Part shown: positions 1-6,456 of the stretch, piece after piece
Numbering within the stretch: position 1 is the first letter of the stretch
Layout: every line of letters starts with the position of its first letter
Origin: JBAZLV01 sp041650055
GTDB taxonomy: Bacteria; Nitrospirota; UBA9217
Direction: 5' to 3'
Length of the DNA stretch: 34,304 nt
NCBI GenBank assembly: GCA_041650055.1
Contig: JBAZLV010000024.1
Coordinates: forward strand, 1 to 34,304
Translations under genes and position numbers: made by a program
Notes under the pieces: model-generated
Database searches by the model: none
What the model was told of the DNA's origin: nothing
The model's input: only the letters and a program-made list of their open reading frames with translations

Positions 1-234
1 CAGATCGTCGTTTCCAAGAAAACAGAGATAATGAATCTTTGCTTTTTCAAATGCCAGGAAATGATCAGCAATATAATCCGTGATGAAATCACCCTGTTTG
101 AATAAGTCGCACTTGTTCGGCAGCATATCGCCGCCGTTTATGACCAGATCGGTTCTGGTCCTTTTGGCTACCTCTATTAAGGTGTCGTACTTCTGCTTGT
201 CACCATGGAAGTCCGTCACGAAAATTATTCTCAT
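1..234 (-). CDS. Metallophosphoesterase (calcineurin-like), 5' part only
   Basis: The reverse strand opens with an ATG at 234 and stays open for 78 codons to the window edge, so the C-terminal part lies outside. The product begins MRIIFVTDFHGD, continues with NGGDMLP, and has GNDD at the edge. These are the first three metal-binding blocks of calcineurin-like phosphoesterases (D-x-H, GD, GN-H/D), which hydrolyse phosphomono- or diesters at a two-metal site. There is no signal peptide, so the protein is probably cytoplasmic. The substrate cannot be told. It lies 185 bases downstream of the lipoprotein gene on the same strand, with no clear Shine-Dalgarno sequence in front of it. Confidence 0.8.
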   Translation of the reverse strand, partial: MRIIFVTDFHGDKQKYDTLIEVAKRTRTDLVINGGDMLPNKCDLFKQGDFITDYIADHFLAFEKAKIHYLCFLGNDDL

Positions 235-419
235 AGCATTCTGCTTGCAACCGGCCGGTCAAATGAATCGTAGTGCAGACGAATGGTCTCTCGGTTTACC
301 TTTTGCCGGCCTTTTTGCATGATTACGTTTTCGGCTGTTTTCTCTCTGCCATACAGGTAAGTGTGCAATACTACTTGTTCTGTTTCTGGTTGTTATTCCT
401 TTTCTTAATCCCTTGCTGC

Positions 420-827
420 CTACTGCGCATTCCCTATCGTGGAGTTGCCACCTCGTTTGCTTTTTAACAGGATGATATTAACTGGTTCGATGTTGAATCT
501 GCCTCCGGAGATGCCGTCCGCGACCCAGCCAACAAAGAACCAGGAGACAAAATTTCCGGCATAGAATGACCAGGCATTGTCTCCCTTTATGAGATCATAC
601 TGAGTCTCGGTTGCACCTTCCTGGAATAGTATCTTGTCCGACCTTCTCCAGACATGTAGCGTGCACGGAGTTATGCAGGAATCTTCCCCGATCTTTGCCT
701 TGATGCCCTGGGGTGTGGTATTAATGGATACGTCCTGATGGGTCCCGTTAAAAATCGTTGCGCAGCCGGACAGAAGAATGGTTATGAGTATCGTGGAATA
801 AAGAAACGTGCTTTTTTTTGAGATCAT
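420..827 (-). CDS. PEGA-like lipoprotein, paralogue of the next gene upstream
   Basis: The 135-residue product has a lipoprotein signal ending in ILLSGC (Cys22), then a block TIFNGTHQDVSINTTPQG followed by SCITPCTLHVWR. That block is typical of PEGA-type surface domains, with a conserved Cys pair. Residues 88-107 are aromatic and hydrophobic (FVSWFFVGWVADG) and could insert in or lie against a membrane. A GGGAG Shine-Dalgarno precedes the ATG at 827. It closely resembles the neighbouring product (864-1244): both share GTHQD, TTP.G and SCITPCTLH, so the pair arose by tandem duplication. It follows the CsgG-like gene in what looks like a three-gene operon. The exact function is unknown. Confidence 0.75.
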   Translation of the reverse strand: MISKKSTFLYSTILITILLSGCATIFNGTHQDVSINTTPQGIKAKIGEDSCITPCTLHVWRRSDKILFQEGATETQYDLIKGDNAWSFYAGNFVSWFFVGWVADGISGGRFNIEPVNIILLKSKRGGNSTIGNAQ

Positions 828-863
828 GGTCGTTTCTCCCTATGGGTACCGGTACTCCTGTTA

Positions 864-1244
864 TTACTGTTGTTTTTGCATTTCAGTCTGGCGGTTTTTC
901 TGCAAATCCTTCCTGAAATCGTCAATGGTGTATACACCGCCGCTTTTTTTGTCGAATACCCAGCCTGGAATCCCGCCGGCAATGAGATTTGCAATCTGCG
1001 AACCCCAGTTGATCCTGCTCACCAGTTCATAAGGGACTTCCCGTTCCCCGTCTGCAATATAAATTGTTTCGGCTTTCCGGGTGATATGCAGGGTGCAGGG
1101 CGTTATGCATGACTGGGTTTCGATTCTTACAATGGAGCCGGGAGGGGTGGTTTCTATCTTGATATCCTGATGCGTGCCATAGATGACGGTGCCGCATCCG
1201 GACAAAAACGCTGTAAAGGAAAGTAGTATGAAAAGCTTTTTCAT
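864..1244 (-). CDS. PEGA-like lipoprotein
   Basis: The chosen start at 1244 has AGGAGA nine bases upstream and gives MKKLFILLSFTAFLSGC, a clean lipobox (Cys17). The frame is open to 1325, but a start there would add 27 residues, bury the lipobox and overlap the preceding gene. After the lipobox come VIYGTHQDIKIETTPPG and SCITPCTLHITR, the same blocks as in the gene at 420-827. The protein is 126 residues long and ends in a charged Q/K-rich tail. It is probably anchored in the outer membrane. It lies 55 bases after the CsgG-like gene, which suggests a role in the same envelope assembly. Function unknown. Confidence 0.78.
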   Translation of the reverse strand: MKKLFILLSFTAFLSGCGTVIYGTHQDIKIETTPPGSIVRIETQSCITPCTLHITRKAETIYIADGEREVPYELVSRINWGSQIANLIAGGIPGWVFDKKSGGVYTIDDFRKDLQKNRQTEMQKQQ

Positions 1245-1299
1245 CTTGTTTTCTCCTATTACCAGAGAAGGGATCAAGGACCGGTAAAAGCGTATGTCG

Positions 1300-2241
1300 C
1301 TATTTTGACGTTGAAACCATGTCATTTTCCTTGATGCTGCTGCAACTGCCTGTTACGCAAAGGCAGGTTGAGGACTTTTTATCAAGCTCGGCCACCTGAA
1401 GTTCTCCCACGACATTCACGATTTTCTTGATGACTTCTCCGGTGGTCCGGCTTTTTATCTCCTTCACGACCTTAATCACATAGAGTTTCTGGTCTTTGGC
1501 AAGACCGTGGTCGGAACCAACGTCAATTAGCACGTTCTTTTGGTCTACATTTGCGACAAATCCTTCAATGACCGGGTCTTTTAATTTGGCGGCATTGTCT
1601 TTTAACTGCTGAATAATGCCGGTCATGGCTTTCTTTGTTGCAGCGCTCAAGATGGCTTCTCGTGCCCCTGACGAGCTGTTGCCGATATCAGCAACCTTGA
1701 TATTTGTTTCTTCTTCCTGACCACGACCTTCAATTGCGAATAGGATCTCAGCCGTGCTGGTATCCACAACCCGGGCATTTACGGCTGTTGTTGCGACGAT
1801 GACTTTTCTTTGAAATACAAGAACGCCCTGTCTTTCGGTCTTGGTATTGAATTCGGTCACACTGCCCATAACGACTGCGCTCACACCCAGAATCTTGCCG
1901 ATTCTGGCGGCATCCGCCGCTGAAATTGCGCCTTCTTTTCCCAGCTTTTGTTCGTTTAATATCTGTTCCAGCTGGCTTCGCTCGATAACTTTGTACGTTC
2001 CGTCTTTTACGAGCTCTGTTACCAGGATATTTGAAACGCTTCTCCCTATTTGTCCTTTCTCCGGCTGAGGAGGACGGTAGCCACGCATGATCGCAAGGGC
2101 AGTCAGAGAATCTACCTCGGAAAGCTGCGACGACGCAATGGAAGTGTCTTCAAAATCAAGGACCGCGATTTTTTTTATTGCCGCGACAGACTGTGTCGTC
2201 AGCAAACCTACGAATACAATACAAAGAAGCCATATCTTCAT
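1300..2241 (-). CDS. CsgG-family envelope protein
   Basis: This 313-residue protein has a cleavable-type signal (residues 1-21, ending SVAA) and then the CsgG core: IAVLDFED near residue 25, GRSVSNILVTELV, YKVIERSQLEQILNEQ, and ARIGKILGVSAVVMGSVTEF. CsgG proteins form outer-membrane export channels for curli, but the wider family includes periplasmic or lipid-anchored relatives of unknown role. This one lacks the lipobox cysteine of true CsgG and has an extra C-terminal domain with a Cys cluster (STCLCVTGSCSS). No curli genes (csgA, csgB, csgE, csgF) are adjacent, so a curli function is not supported. A strong AAGGGGG ribosome site precedes the ATG. It heads the operon with the two PEGA-like lipoproteins. 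Confidence 0.8.
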   Translation of the reverse strand: MKIWLLCIVFVGLLTTQSVAAIKKIAVLDFEDTSIASSQLSEVDSLTALAIMRGYRPPQPEKGQIGRSVSNILVTELVKDGTYKVIERSQLEQILNEQKLGKEGAISAADAARIGKILGVSAVVMGSVTEFNTKTERQGVLVFQRKVIVATTAVNARVVDTSTAEILFAIEGRGQEEETNIKVADIGNSSSGAREAILSAATKKAMTGIIQQLKDNAAKLKDPVIEGFVANVDQKNVLIDVGSDHGLAKDQKLYVIKVVKEIKSRTTGEVIKKIVNVVGELQVAELDKKSSTCLCVTGSCSSIKENDMVSTSK

Positions 2242-2278
2242 AATAGTGTTACCCCCTTATGAGAATGATTGCTTACTG

Positions 2279-2287
2279 CCCCCCCCC
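2279..2287. repeat. C9/G9 homopolymer tract in the CsgG operon leader
   Basis: Nine consecutive C on the plus strand (G on the coding strand) lie 38 bases upstream of the CsgG-like start codon. Tracts this long are prone to slipped-strand length change, and in an untranslated leader they can alter expression. Nothing else in the surrounding 200 bases (2242-2441) was recognised. Confidence 0.7.
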
Positions 2288-2441
2288 TCAAATCTATCTG
2301 AAAGCAGTATGATGCGGTTATTTCCATGCCTGACCATATTTACATAAGATTCGGCTGGAGTCCGGAAGTCACTGCCAACACGAACATATTTCATACCACG
2401 TAATTATTTCTTATTGCATGTCTCTTGGTCGGGCATGTATG

Positions 2442-2729
2442 TTAAGTTCGATACAGCCACGTGCTGCATTGATGGCATTGATGGAGAAATCCCCATGTTA
2501 GCCAGCTTATATTGAATGAATATCGCCATATCACACGCGAACCGCATTTGTGACAGTGAATTCCATCCTGACCGTTCTGACCATGTCGGGCAAGATATTC
2601 AGGCACTGTGGGGTAAGAAAAATAAACGTAGCGAGTCTTCTTGATCCTCCATGCCAGTATTAAGAGCATCACTGTTGCGGGGATGGCGATTACCAAGAAC
2701 ATCAACAGGAGAAGATCCCAATCGCTCAT
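2442..2729 (-). CDS. Small membrane protein with zinc-ribbon
   Basis: The 95-residue protein has one hydrophobic N-terminal helix (about residues 6-27) followed by a basic stop-transfer (WRIKK), then HCHKCGSR and HQCHQCSTW. These two CxxC knuckles should bind one zinc. The start at 2729 has AAGGAT about ten bases upstream. It is transcribed away from the XRE gene, with a likely promoter at 2899-2926. The family was not recognised; the layout suggests a membrane-tethered zinc-ribbon. Confidence 0.6.
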   Translation of the reverse strand: MSDWDLLLLMFLVIAIPATVMLLILAWRIKKTRYVYFSYPTVPEYLARHGQNGQDGIHCHKCGSRVIWRYSFNISWLTWGFLHQCHQCSTWLYRT

Positions 2730-2898
2730 ATTGCATCAACATCCTTGCTATAAACTTCCTGGCTGCGCATAGCAAACATCTGGAGCCAGTAAGCATATCA
2801 TTTTGTTCATGATGTCCTCATTTTTGGGACAGCTCAAATCAGGTCGCAGTGGTTATTAGGTCTATTTTCTGATTGTTAATATCATCAGCAGGTACAAA

Positions 2899-2947
2899 TT
2901 TATACCCGACAAGAACTTTTTGTCAAGTTTTTTGTTCCCATTAGAAT
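2899..2947. promoter_or_regulatory. Overlapping divergent promoters
   Basis: On the minus strand TTGACA (2926-2921) and TATAAA (2904-2899) are 16 bases apart and face the zinc-ribbon gene. On the plus strand TTGTCA (2920-2925) and TAGAAT (2942-2947), also 16 apart, face the XRE gene. The two -35 boxes overlap within TTGTCAA. A small dyad, GACAA/TTGTC at 2908-2912 and 2920-2924, could be an operator. Confidence 0.5.
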
Positions 2948-2998
2948 ATTCATTTTTATCTCCAAACAGTCAATATAGGGCAACGGGAGGCAGCGGAG

Positions 2999-3325
2999 AT
3001 GAAAATGAATAAAAAGGCATTCATGGGACTTCGGATCAAAGAGTTGCGAAAACGCAAAGGCCTCGGGCAGGACCAGGCCGCAGAGAGAGCTGATACGAGC
3101 CCGAACTATTGGAGCCGCATGGAACGCGGCACGGAAAACCCTACTCTCGATATGCTGATAAAAATCTCCGACGCCCTGGAAGTGGAACTGTGGGAGCTTT
3201 TTGATTTTCAGCATGAAGCGAATTCAAAAACCTTGAGAGAACTGCTCAAAAAACTTGTAACCGAGATCGAGGATGAAGAAAAACTCAGGACTGCCGTAAG
3301 ATTGCTGCGTACAATAGCCAGATAG
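2999..3325 (+). CDS. XRE-family HTH transcriptional regulator
   Basis: The 108-residue product carries a Cro/C1-type helix-turn-helix over about residues 10-67: LGQDQAAERADTSPNYWSRM forms the two DNA-contacting helices, and NPTLDMLIKISDALEVEL follows in the usual way. A short charged helical tail (EDEEKLRTAVRLLR) probably serves dimerisation. GGAGG lies eight bases before the ATG at 2999; a second in-frame ATG at 3005 has GGAG at seven. It stands alone, divergent from the zinc-ribbon gene and convergent with the small-gene cassette ending at 3822, so it may regulate part of the island. Stop is TAG. Confidence 0.85.
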   Translation: MKMNKKAFMGLRIKELRKRKGLGQDQAAERADTSPNYWSRMERGTENPTLDMLIKISDALEVELWELFDFQHEANSKTLRELLKKLVTEIEDEEKLRTAVRLLRTIAR

Positions 3326-3530
3326 AACGTAATTTCTCAAAGATATCCTGGTCATATTTCATAAGTCTGTTTTCATAGCGCCGTGAGATCCTGTCTCCAG
3401 AAGAGAAGCTTTCCCCTAGTATTACTCCAGGCGCCGGCTCAAAGCCTGGTTATCCAAACATTCGCTCTGCGGTTTTAGGATCAACATCAACTATCCCGAT
3501 TTTCATTTGAAAATATTTTCAAGATATCTT

Positions 3531-3563
3531 GGAAACAACCTGAAGACAACCTGAAAACAACTT
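3531..3563. repeat. 11-base tandem repeat, 3 units
   Basis: Three consecutive units, GGAAACAACCT, GAAGACAACCT and GAAAACAACTT, share the core GAAnACAACyT. They precede the 12-base array by 26 bases. Their CAAC motif is the complement of the GTTG in the 12-base units, so the two arrays face each other. Confidence 0.8.
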
Positions 3564-3589
3564 CGCAAACACCGTACGCCAACCCCGTT

Positions 3590-3649
3590 GTTGCAGACAT
3601 AGTTGCAAAGATAGTTGCAAACATTGTTGCACACATTGCTGCAAGCACC
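3590..3649. repeat. 12-base tandem repeat, 5 units (iteron-like)
   Basis: Five consecutive 12-base units: GTTGCAGACATA, GTTGCAAAGATA, GTTGCAAACATT, GTTGCACACATT and a decayed GCTGCAAGCACC. The consensus is GTTGCAnACATW. There are no spacers, so it is not a CRISPR array. The length and regularity resemble iterons or clustered regulator sites, but no replication initiator lies next to it. Its function is not known. Confidence 0.85.
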
Positions 3650-3729
3650 TCTCATAATGCATTGATTAGAAACATATTTTTAAAAGTCTTAATATATAAT
3701 TTCCACGTATTAAAAATGATTAAAGAGGA

Positions 3730-3770
3730 GGCGGGCGGCACTTGGAATGTGTATTGGCTTGCTGCCCGCC
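3730..3770. terminator. Strong GC hairpin, possible terminator of the small-gene operon
   Basis: GGCGGGCGGCA (3730-3740) pairs with TGCTGCCCGCC (3760-3770) around a 19-base loop: an 11-pair stem with one G-U on the plus strand, or one A-C mismatch on the minus strand. On the minus strand it lies 52 bases beyond the last gene of the small-gene operon and is followed by a moderately T-rich stretch (TCCTCTTTAATCATTTTT), so it could end that transcript. The T run is imperfect. Confidence 0.45.
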
Positions 3771-3821
3771 AACGATTTTGCCTGTTTGATAATGTCAGGT
3801 AAATAATTTTAAAAAAAATAG

Positions 3822-4076
3822 TTACATTTTCAAAAATCCTTCTTTCTCCCGGAACCGTCTCTGTGCGTCTTCGATCGCGGCCTTCGTTTCACGATTGAGA
3901 TCTTCCTCCGGCTTTGCCAGCTCTTTCTTCAGATATTCTTTGAGCTCCTTTTTTGTCTTGAAAAGATTCAACTCGGCAAACACAGCCTCAAGGATAAATT
4001 TTAGCTCCTCCAGGCCGCGTGGCGATTTATCGACAGGCTCAACCTCGACTACCTTGTTCTGGTTTTTTCTACACAT
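3822..4076 (-). CDS. Small charged protein, unknown function
   Basis: The start at 4076 has a perfect AAGGAGG seven bases upstream and gives an 84-residue protein beginning MCRKNQNK. The frame is open further upstream, but that extension lacks a ribosome site. The product is highly charged and predicted helical (GLEELKFILEAVFAELNLF, then a K/E-rich stretch), with no membrane segment or metal site apart from one cysteine. It is the last gene of the seven-gene minus-strand cassette. The family was not recognised. Confidence 0.65.
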   Translation of the reverse strand: MCRKNQNKVVEVEPVDKSPRGLEELKFILEAVFAELNLFKTKKELKEYLKKELAKPEEDLNRETKAAIEDAQRRFREKEGFLKM

Positions 4077-4240
4077 TAAAAAACCTCCTTTTTTTAAGTG
4101 GCCTTTTTCAAGCAGGCTGAAGTGTGATAAAGGGACAGGCAGCACCGGTATTTGATTCATATGTTGACTGCCCCTGTTTATTTTTTTGGTTCATATTGTG
4201 ATTCTCTTAAATTCATCCTTGCATTATCGTTTCACAATGC

Positions 4241-4471
4241 CTATATGGCCTTCGTATAAATTCCGGAAATGCCTTGTGCGAGAAGATCCATGGCTTTCCG
4301 CATTTTTTCGCGCATCATTTCATTTTCTTTTACCAATCCTTTGTTTATTTCTTGCACGGCCAGAACTTCAAGCCATTCAGCGTACGTGCTCCAGTCCTTG
4401 AAACCAGACTCGATCTCAATGTCGGTCTCGGCCTGAAATCTATGTCGCAGTTTTTGTCTAATTTCCTCCAT
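4241..4471 (-). CDS. Small helical protein, unknown function
   Basis: The ATG at 4471 has AGAGGTG just upstream and gives a 76-residue protein starting MEEIRQKLRHRFQ; a GTG two codons earlier (4477) is an alternative. It is mostly amphipathic helix with aromatic residues near the middle (FKDWSTYAEWLEVLAVQEIN) and a charged stretch KENEMMREKMRK that could form a coiled coil. It lies between the Cas4-like C-terminal half and the 84-residue protein on the same strand. The family was not recognised. Confidence 0.6.
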   Translation of the reverse strand: MEEIRQKLRHRFQAETDIEIESGFKDWSTYAEWLEVLAVQEINKGLVKENEMMREKMRKAMDLLAQGISGIYTKAI

Positions 4472-4547
4472 GGTCACCTCTTGTCGCCTTCCTTATATTT
4501 TTATTGAAGCCTGCGCATTCTTTTTGTTGAAATGGCAGATGTCGCTG

Positions 4548-5045
4548 TTATAAAAAAGAAGCGTCTGAGCATTCTCTTTTATACATACAGGAGGCGCATT
4601 TATTTTTTAGCGGTGTCCCTTTTGGGGCGATCCTGGTCAGGAGGTGCCACCTCATGCGTTGCGATATCCAGCCAACGTGCTTCATGGCTTTTTTCATGAC
4701 TTTGTCGTTTTTTTCGAAGTTGAATCTTTTGCCGTTTCCATAGCTGAGCTCTGCCTTTTCCTTGCCCGTTGCGATTATCTGCGCTGCCACCTGCAAGATA
4801 TCCGCATACCTGGCCTTTCCATTTACCTTCGCGCTTTTTACCTCTATGATTCTGTTATGCTCTACCACGTCGGGCTTGCAGGATATGCCGCTCTTCTCAT
4901 TCCGATATATCCGTTTTCCTCTGTTGTCAAGGTCCTGATCGATGACCCATCCCTTGATGCCGGCCTGTTTTCTTTGGCGCTTAAGCAACACATACAGCAC
5001 AAAAACTATCGCGACTACAGCTATGACAAAAACCAGATTAGGCAT
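4548..5045 (-). CDS. Membrane-anchored Cas4/RecB-like nuclease, C-terminal half
   Basis: The ATG at 5045 has GGGAGG upstream and gives 165 residues; a longer open frame to 5216 overlaps the neighbour fully and is not used. Residues 3-21 form a transmembrane helix followed by KRQRK. The nuclease core is KPD (57-59) with EVK (68-70), the PD-(D/E)XK signature, then ILQVAAQ (83-89), matching the QxxxY helix of RecB/Cas4 enzymes. The C-terminus has C150-x2-C153-x5-C159, the three-cysteine part of the Cas4 iron-sulfur site. The fourth cysteine and the GxxxH motif that Cas4 carries at its N-terminus are missing here but present in the overlapping upstream gene (5021-5257). The two probably assemble into one DNA nuclease. 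No CRISPR array or other cas gene is nearby. Confidence 0.72.
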   Translation of the reverse strand: MPNLVFVIAVVAIVFVLYVLLKRQRKQAGIKGWVIDQDLDNRGKRIYRNEKSGISCKPDVVEHNRIIEVKSAKVNGKARYADILQVAAQIIATGKEKAELSYGNGKRFNFEKNDKVMKKAMKHVGWISQRMRWHLLTRIAPKGTPLKNKCASCMYKRECSDASFL

Positions 5046-5257
5046 ACGATCCCTCCCAGAACGGCTGCCGTTACAAAGGCAGACTGAGTTTTTTTGACAG
5101 ATATTACTTCCCTGGACTTTCTTGCATGGAATTCTTTTCCCCTTCGTACAGCCGGTCCATGACCTCTCGTGCCGCTGGTCCTGAGAAAATACCAGTGCCT
5201 GGGGCAGAACGCCCACTGCTTGAACTCTGCTGATCCTATATATGGTTTATTCTTCAT
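5021..5257 (-). CDS. Cas4-like nuclease, N-terminal half with C-terminal membrane helix
   Basis: This 78-residue product contains AEFKQWAFCPRHWYFLR (Cys18), the N-terminal cysteine block of Cas4-type nucleases, and RRGKEFH (Gly40 to His44), the GxxxH metal-site motif. Residues 60-77 (AFVTAAVLGGIVCLIWFL) are a transmembrane helix, after which it stops. The remaining active-site residues lie in the next gene, which overlaps by 25 bases in the -1 frame. A run of seven A sits before the membrane helix, where a -1 slip (A-AAA-AAA) would also lead into the downstream frame. The start overlaps the previous gene by 11 bases; GGAGG is 12 bases upstream. Either a genuine split enzyme or a frameshifted single gene. 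Confidence 0.65.
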   Translation of the reverse strand: MKNKPYIGSAEFKQWAFCPRHWYFLRTSGTRGHGPAVRRGKEFHARKSREVISVKKTQSAFVTAAVLGGIVCLIWFLS

Positions 5258-5513
5258 GCTTATTGATGTCCTCCTGACTTATTTTCTCCTCTCTCTCATC
5301 AATCCGGTCCATGTTTAATTGTGCCCTAAGGGCTGCGCTGATGATGAAAATCAAAGTCACGATAAGAAGGAGCGGTTTCGCAATCGTGCCTTGTGTAGAC
5401 GGATCAAACAGCCCATAGGCTGCTAAGAGCAGAAGAAGATATTTTGTCATGTCCAGATAGAATTGCGTAACCATCTTTCTGGTCGTTAGCCCTTTCTGTT
5501 TTTTGTTATCCAT
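5247..5513 (-). CDS. Small two-helix membrane protein, unknown function
   Basis: The start at 5513 has AAAGGAG a few bases upstream; an in-frame ATG at 5528 lacks a ribosome site. The 88-residue product has two hydrophobic segments (about YLLLLLAAYGLF and LLLIVTLIFIISAAL) joined by a short loop, then a charged tail (DRIDEREEKISQEDINKHEE). Its stop overlaps the start of the Cas4-like N-terminal half, implying coupled translation and perhaps a membrane partner for that nuclease. The family was not recognised. Confidence 0.6.
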   Translation of the reverse strand: MDNKKQKGLTTRKMVTQFYLDMTKYLLLLLAAYGLFDPSTQGTIAKPLLLIVTLIFIISAALRAQLNMDRIDEREEKISQEDINKHEE

Positions 5514-5606
5514 ATATCTCCTTTCCATGATGTTGCCGTAAATCCTTTTCTGAAAGATATTGTCTTTTGTCCGCTACTGGATATCGGGAAATATTTAGTC
5601 CGCAGG

Positions 5607-6092
5607 CTAAGTTCTTCCATGAAGAGACATGAGATTATTAGCCTCATCCCTTGTTTTATCTTCTGATGTCTGTCTCCTGATTCGCTCTTCAAGTCCTTTA
5701 ATCCGTGTTTTCTGCTCTTCACTATAAGTTATTACCCCATTCTGGACTGTTATGGCGGCTACGGCTTTTACGTATTTCAGTGTCGGCATCTTGTCTCTGA
5801 ACCGCCCATCTCTCTCATACAGAACGTAGATGGGCCCCTCTTCTTCCGAGAGTCTGATGAGACCGACCCTGTCATGCCACCGTGCCAGTTCCAGATCGCC
5901 AAACCATATCTTCTTTGCCTTTGAGTTAAAGACATTAATGTTGAACATTGATTCCGGCGTTCCCATGCTCTTGCTCCGGTAGGTCATCCTGCCGACAAGA
6001 CCGAGATACTTATTGGCAGCCTGGGAGATTTTTGTGAACTTTGCGTCGATCCATGGGTTGTCATCACCATTTTTTGTTTTCTTCCCTTTCAT
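5607..6092 (-). CDS. Uncharacterised protein, cassette gene 2
   Basis: The 161-residue protein starts at an ATG whose first base overlaps the stop of the preceding gene (ATGA at 6092-6089), with AAGGAGG ten bases upstream. It is soluble; the central part (KIWFGDLELARWHD, then IYVLYERDGRF) looks like a compact alpha/beta domain, and residues 120-150 form a charged helix. No catalytic motif was recognised. It sits between the 82-residue first gene and the two-helix membrane protein. Confidence 0.65.
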   Translation of the reverse strand: MKGKKTKNGDDNPWIDAKFTKISQAANKYLGLVGRMTYRSKSMGTPESMFNINVFNSKAKKIWFGDLELARWHDRVGLIRLSEEEGPIYVLYERDGRFRDKMPTLKYVKAVAAITVQNGVITYSEEQKTRIKGLEERIRRQTSEDKTRDEANNLMSLHGRT

Positions 6093-6337
6093 ACTGGGTT
6101 TCCCTCCTTGATTGCTTTGTAGGCTTTCTTGATCATGGTCCGGGTGACCATCTCTGTAGCCTCGATGACTTGCGTGTCTCTTCTCGAATCATCAATCACT
6201 TTGATCTGCGAGATATCCGATCCTGCTTTTTCGCTCCCTCCTTTCTGGATTAGGGCTAAGAACTTTTGCTGCTTTTCTCCATCGAGCTCCTTCAAGAGCT
6301 TTTCAACATAATCGAAATCCTGCTTTTTTATGTACAT
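6089..6337 (-). CDS. Small charged protein, first gene of the cassette
   Basis: An 82-residue soluble product starting MYIKKQDFDYVEKLLKELDG, with GAGGAG five bases before the ATG. It is rich in Lys and Glu and predicted helical, ending in a MIKKAYKAIKEG helix. It overlaps the next gene by four bases and follows a strong promoter with a palindromic operator. Its position as first gene beside a divergent HTH regulator is typical of early or control genes of mobile elements. The family was not recognised. Confidence 0.62.
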   Translation of the reverse strand: MYIKKQDFDYVEKLLKELDGEKQQKFLALIQKGGSEKAGSDISQIKVIDDSRRDTQVIEATEMVTRTMIKKAYKAIKEGNPV

Positions 6338-6373
6338 TTCGACTCCTCAAAAGATAGATTATAATCCATAAAC

Positions 6374-6406
6374 GATATATATTATCATATAATGATATAA
6401 TATATC
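6374..6406. promoter_or_regulatory. 33-base palindromic operator
   Basis: GATATATATTATCAT (6374-6388) and ATGATATAATATATC (6392-6406) are inverted copies matching at 13 of 15 positions around a three-base centre. It covers the -10 box and start region of the small-gene operon. The divergent HTH regulator at 6531 is the obvious candidate binder; that is inference. Confidence 0.6.
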
Positions 6407-6427
6407 TGGTCAGGACGCAATTGTCAA
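6399..6427 (-). promoter_or_regulatory. Sigma70-type promoter of the small-gene operon
   Basis: TTGACA (6427-6422) and TATATT (6404-6399) are separated by 17 bases and point into the seven-gene minus-strand operon. The -10 box lies inside the palindrome at 6374-6406, so a repressor bound there would block transcription. Confidence 0.75.
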
Positions 6428-6456
6428 GTCGCAATATGCTTATTAAATGTCTTGTG

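Larger units (their letters stand above)
3326..3821. other. Non-coding interval with repeats
   Basis: No convincing gene is present here. The interval holds an 11-base and a 12-base tandem repeat array (listed separately), a GC-rich hairpin at 3730-3770, a perfect 12-base palindrome CAAGATATCTTG at 3520-3531, and a second copy of its core, AGATATC[CT]TGG, at 3341-3351. A weaker inverted repeat CCAGGC/GCCTGG lies at 3427-3449. The plus frame through the 12-base repeats is open and would read VADIVAKIVANIVAHI, but has no start codon or ribosome site. Confidence 0.6.

Noticed and set aside
3590..3649. CRISPR array
   Set aside because: The units are 12 bases, directly adjacent and without spacers, and no cas1/cas2 is present despite the Cas4-like genes.
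5046..5216. N-terminal extension of the Cas4-like C-terminal half
   Set aside because: It would overlap almost the whole upstream gene, is hydrophilic and Cys/Ser-rich without motifs, and the ATG at 5045 has a proper ribosome site. It matters only if a frameshift joins the genes.
5486..5722. 78-codon minus-strand open frame between cassette genes
   Set aside because: It overlaps both the 161-residue gene and the membrane-protein gene in another frame and has no ribosome site.
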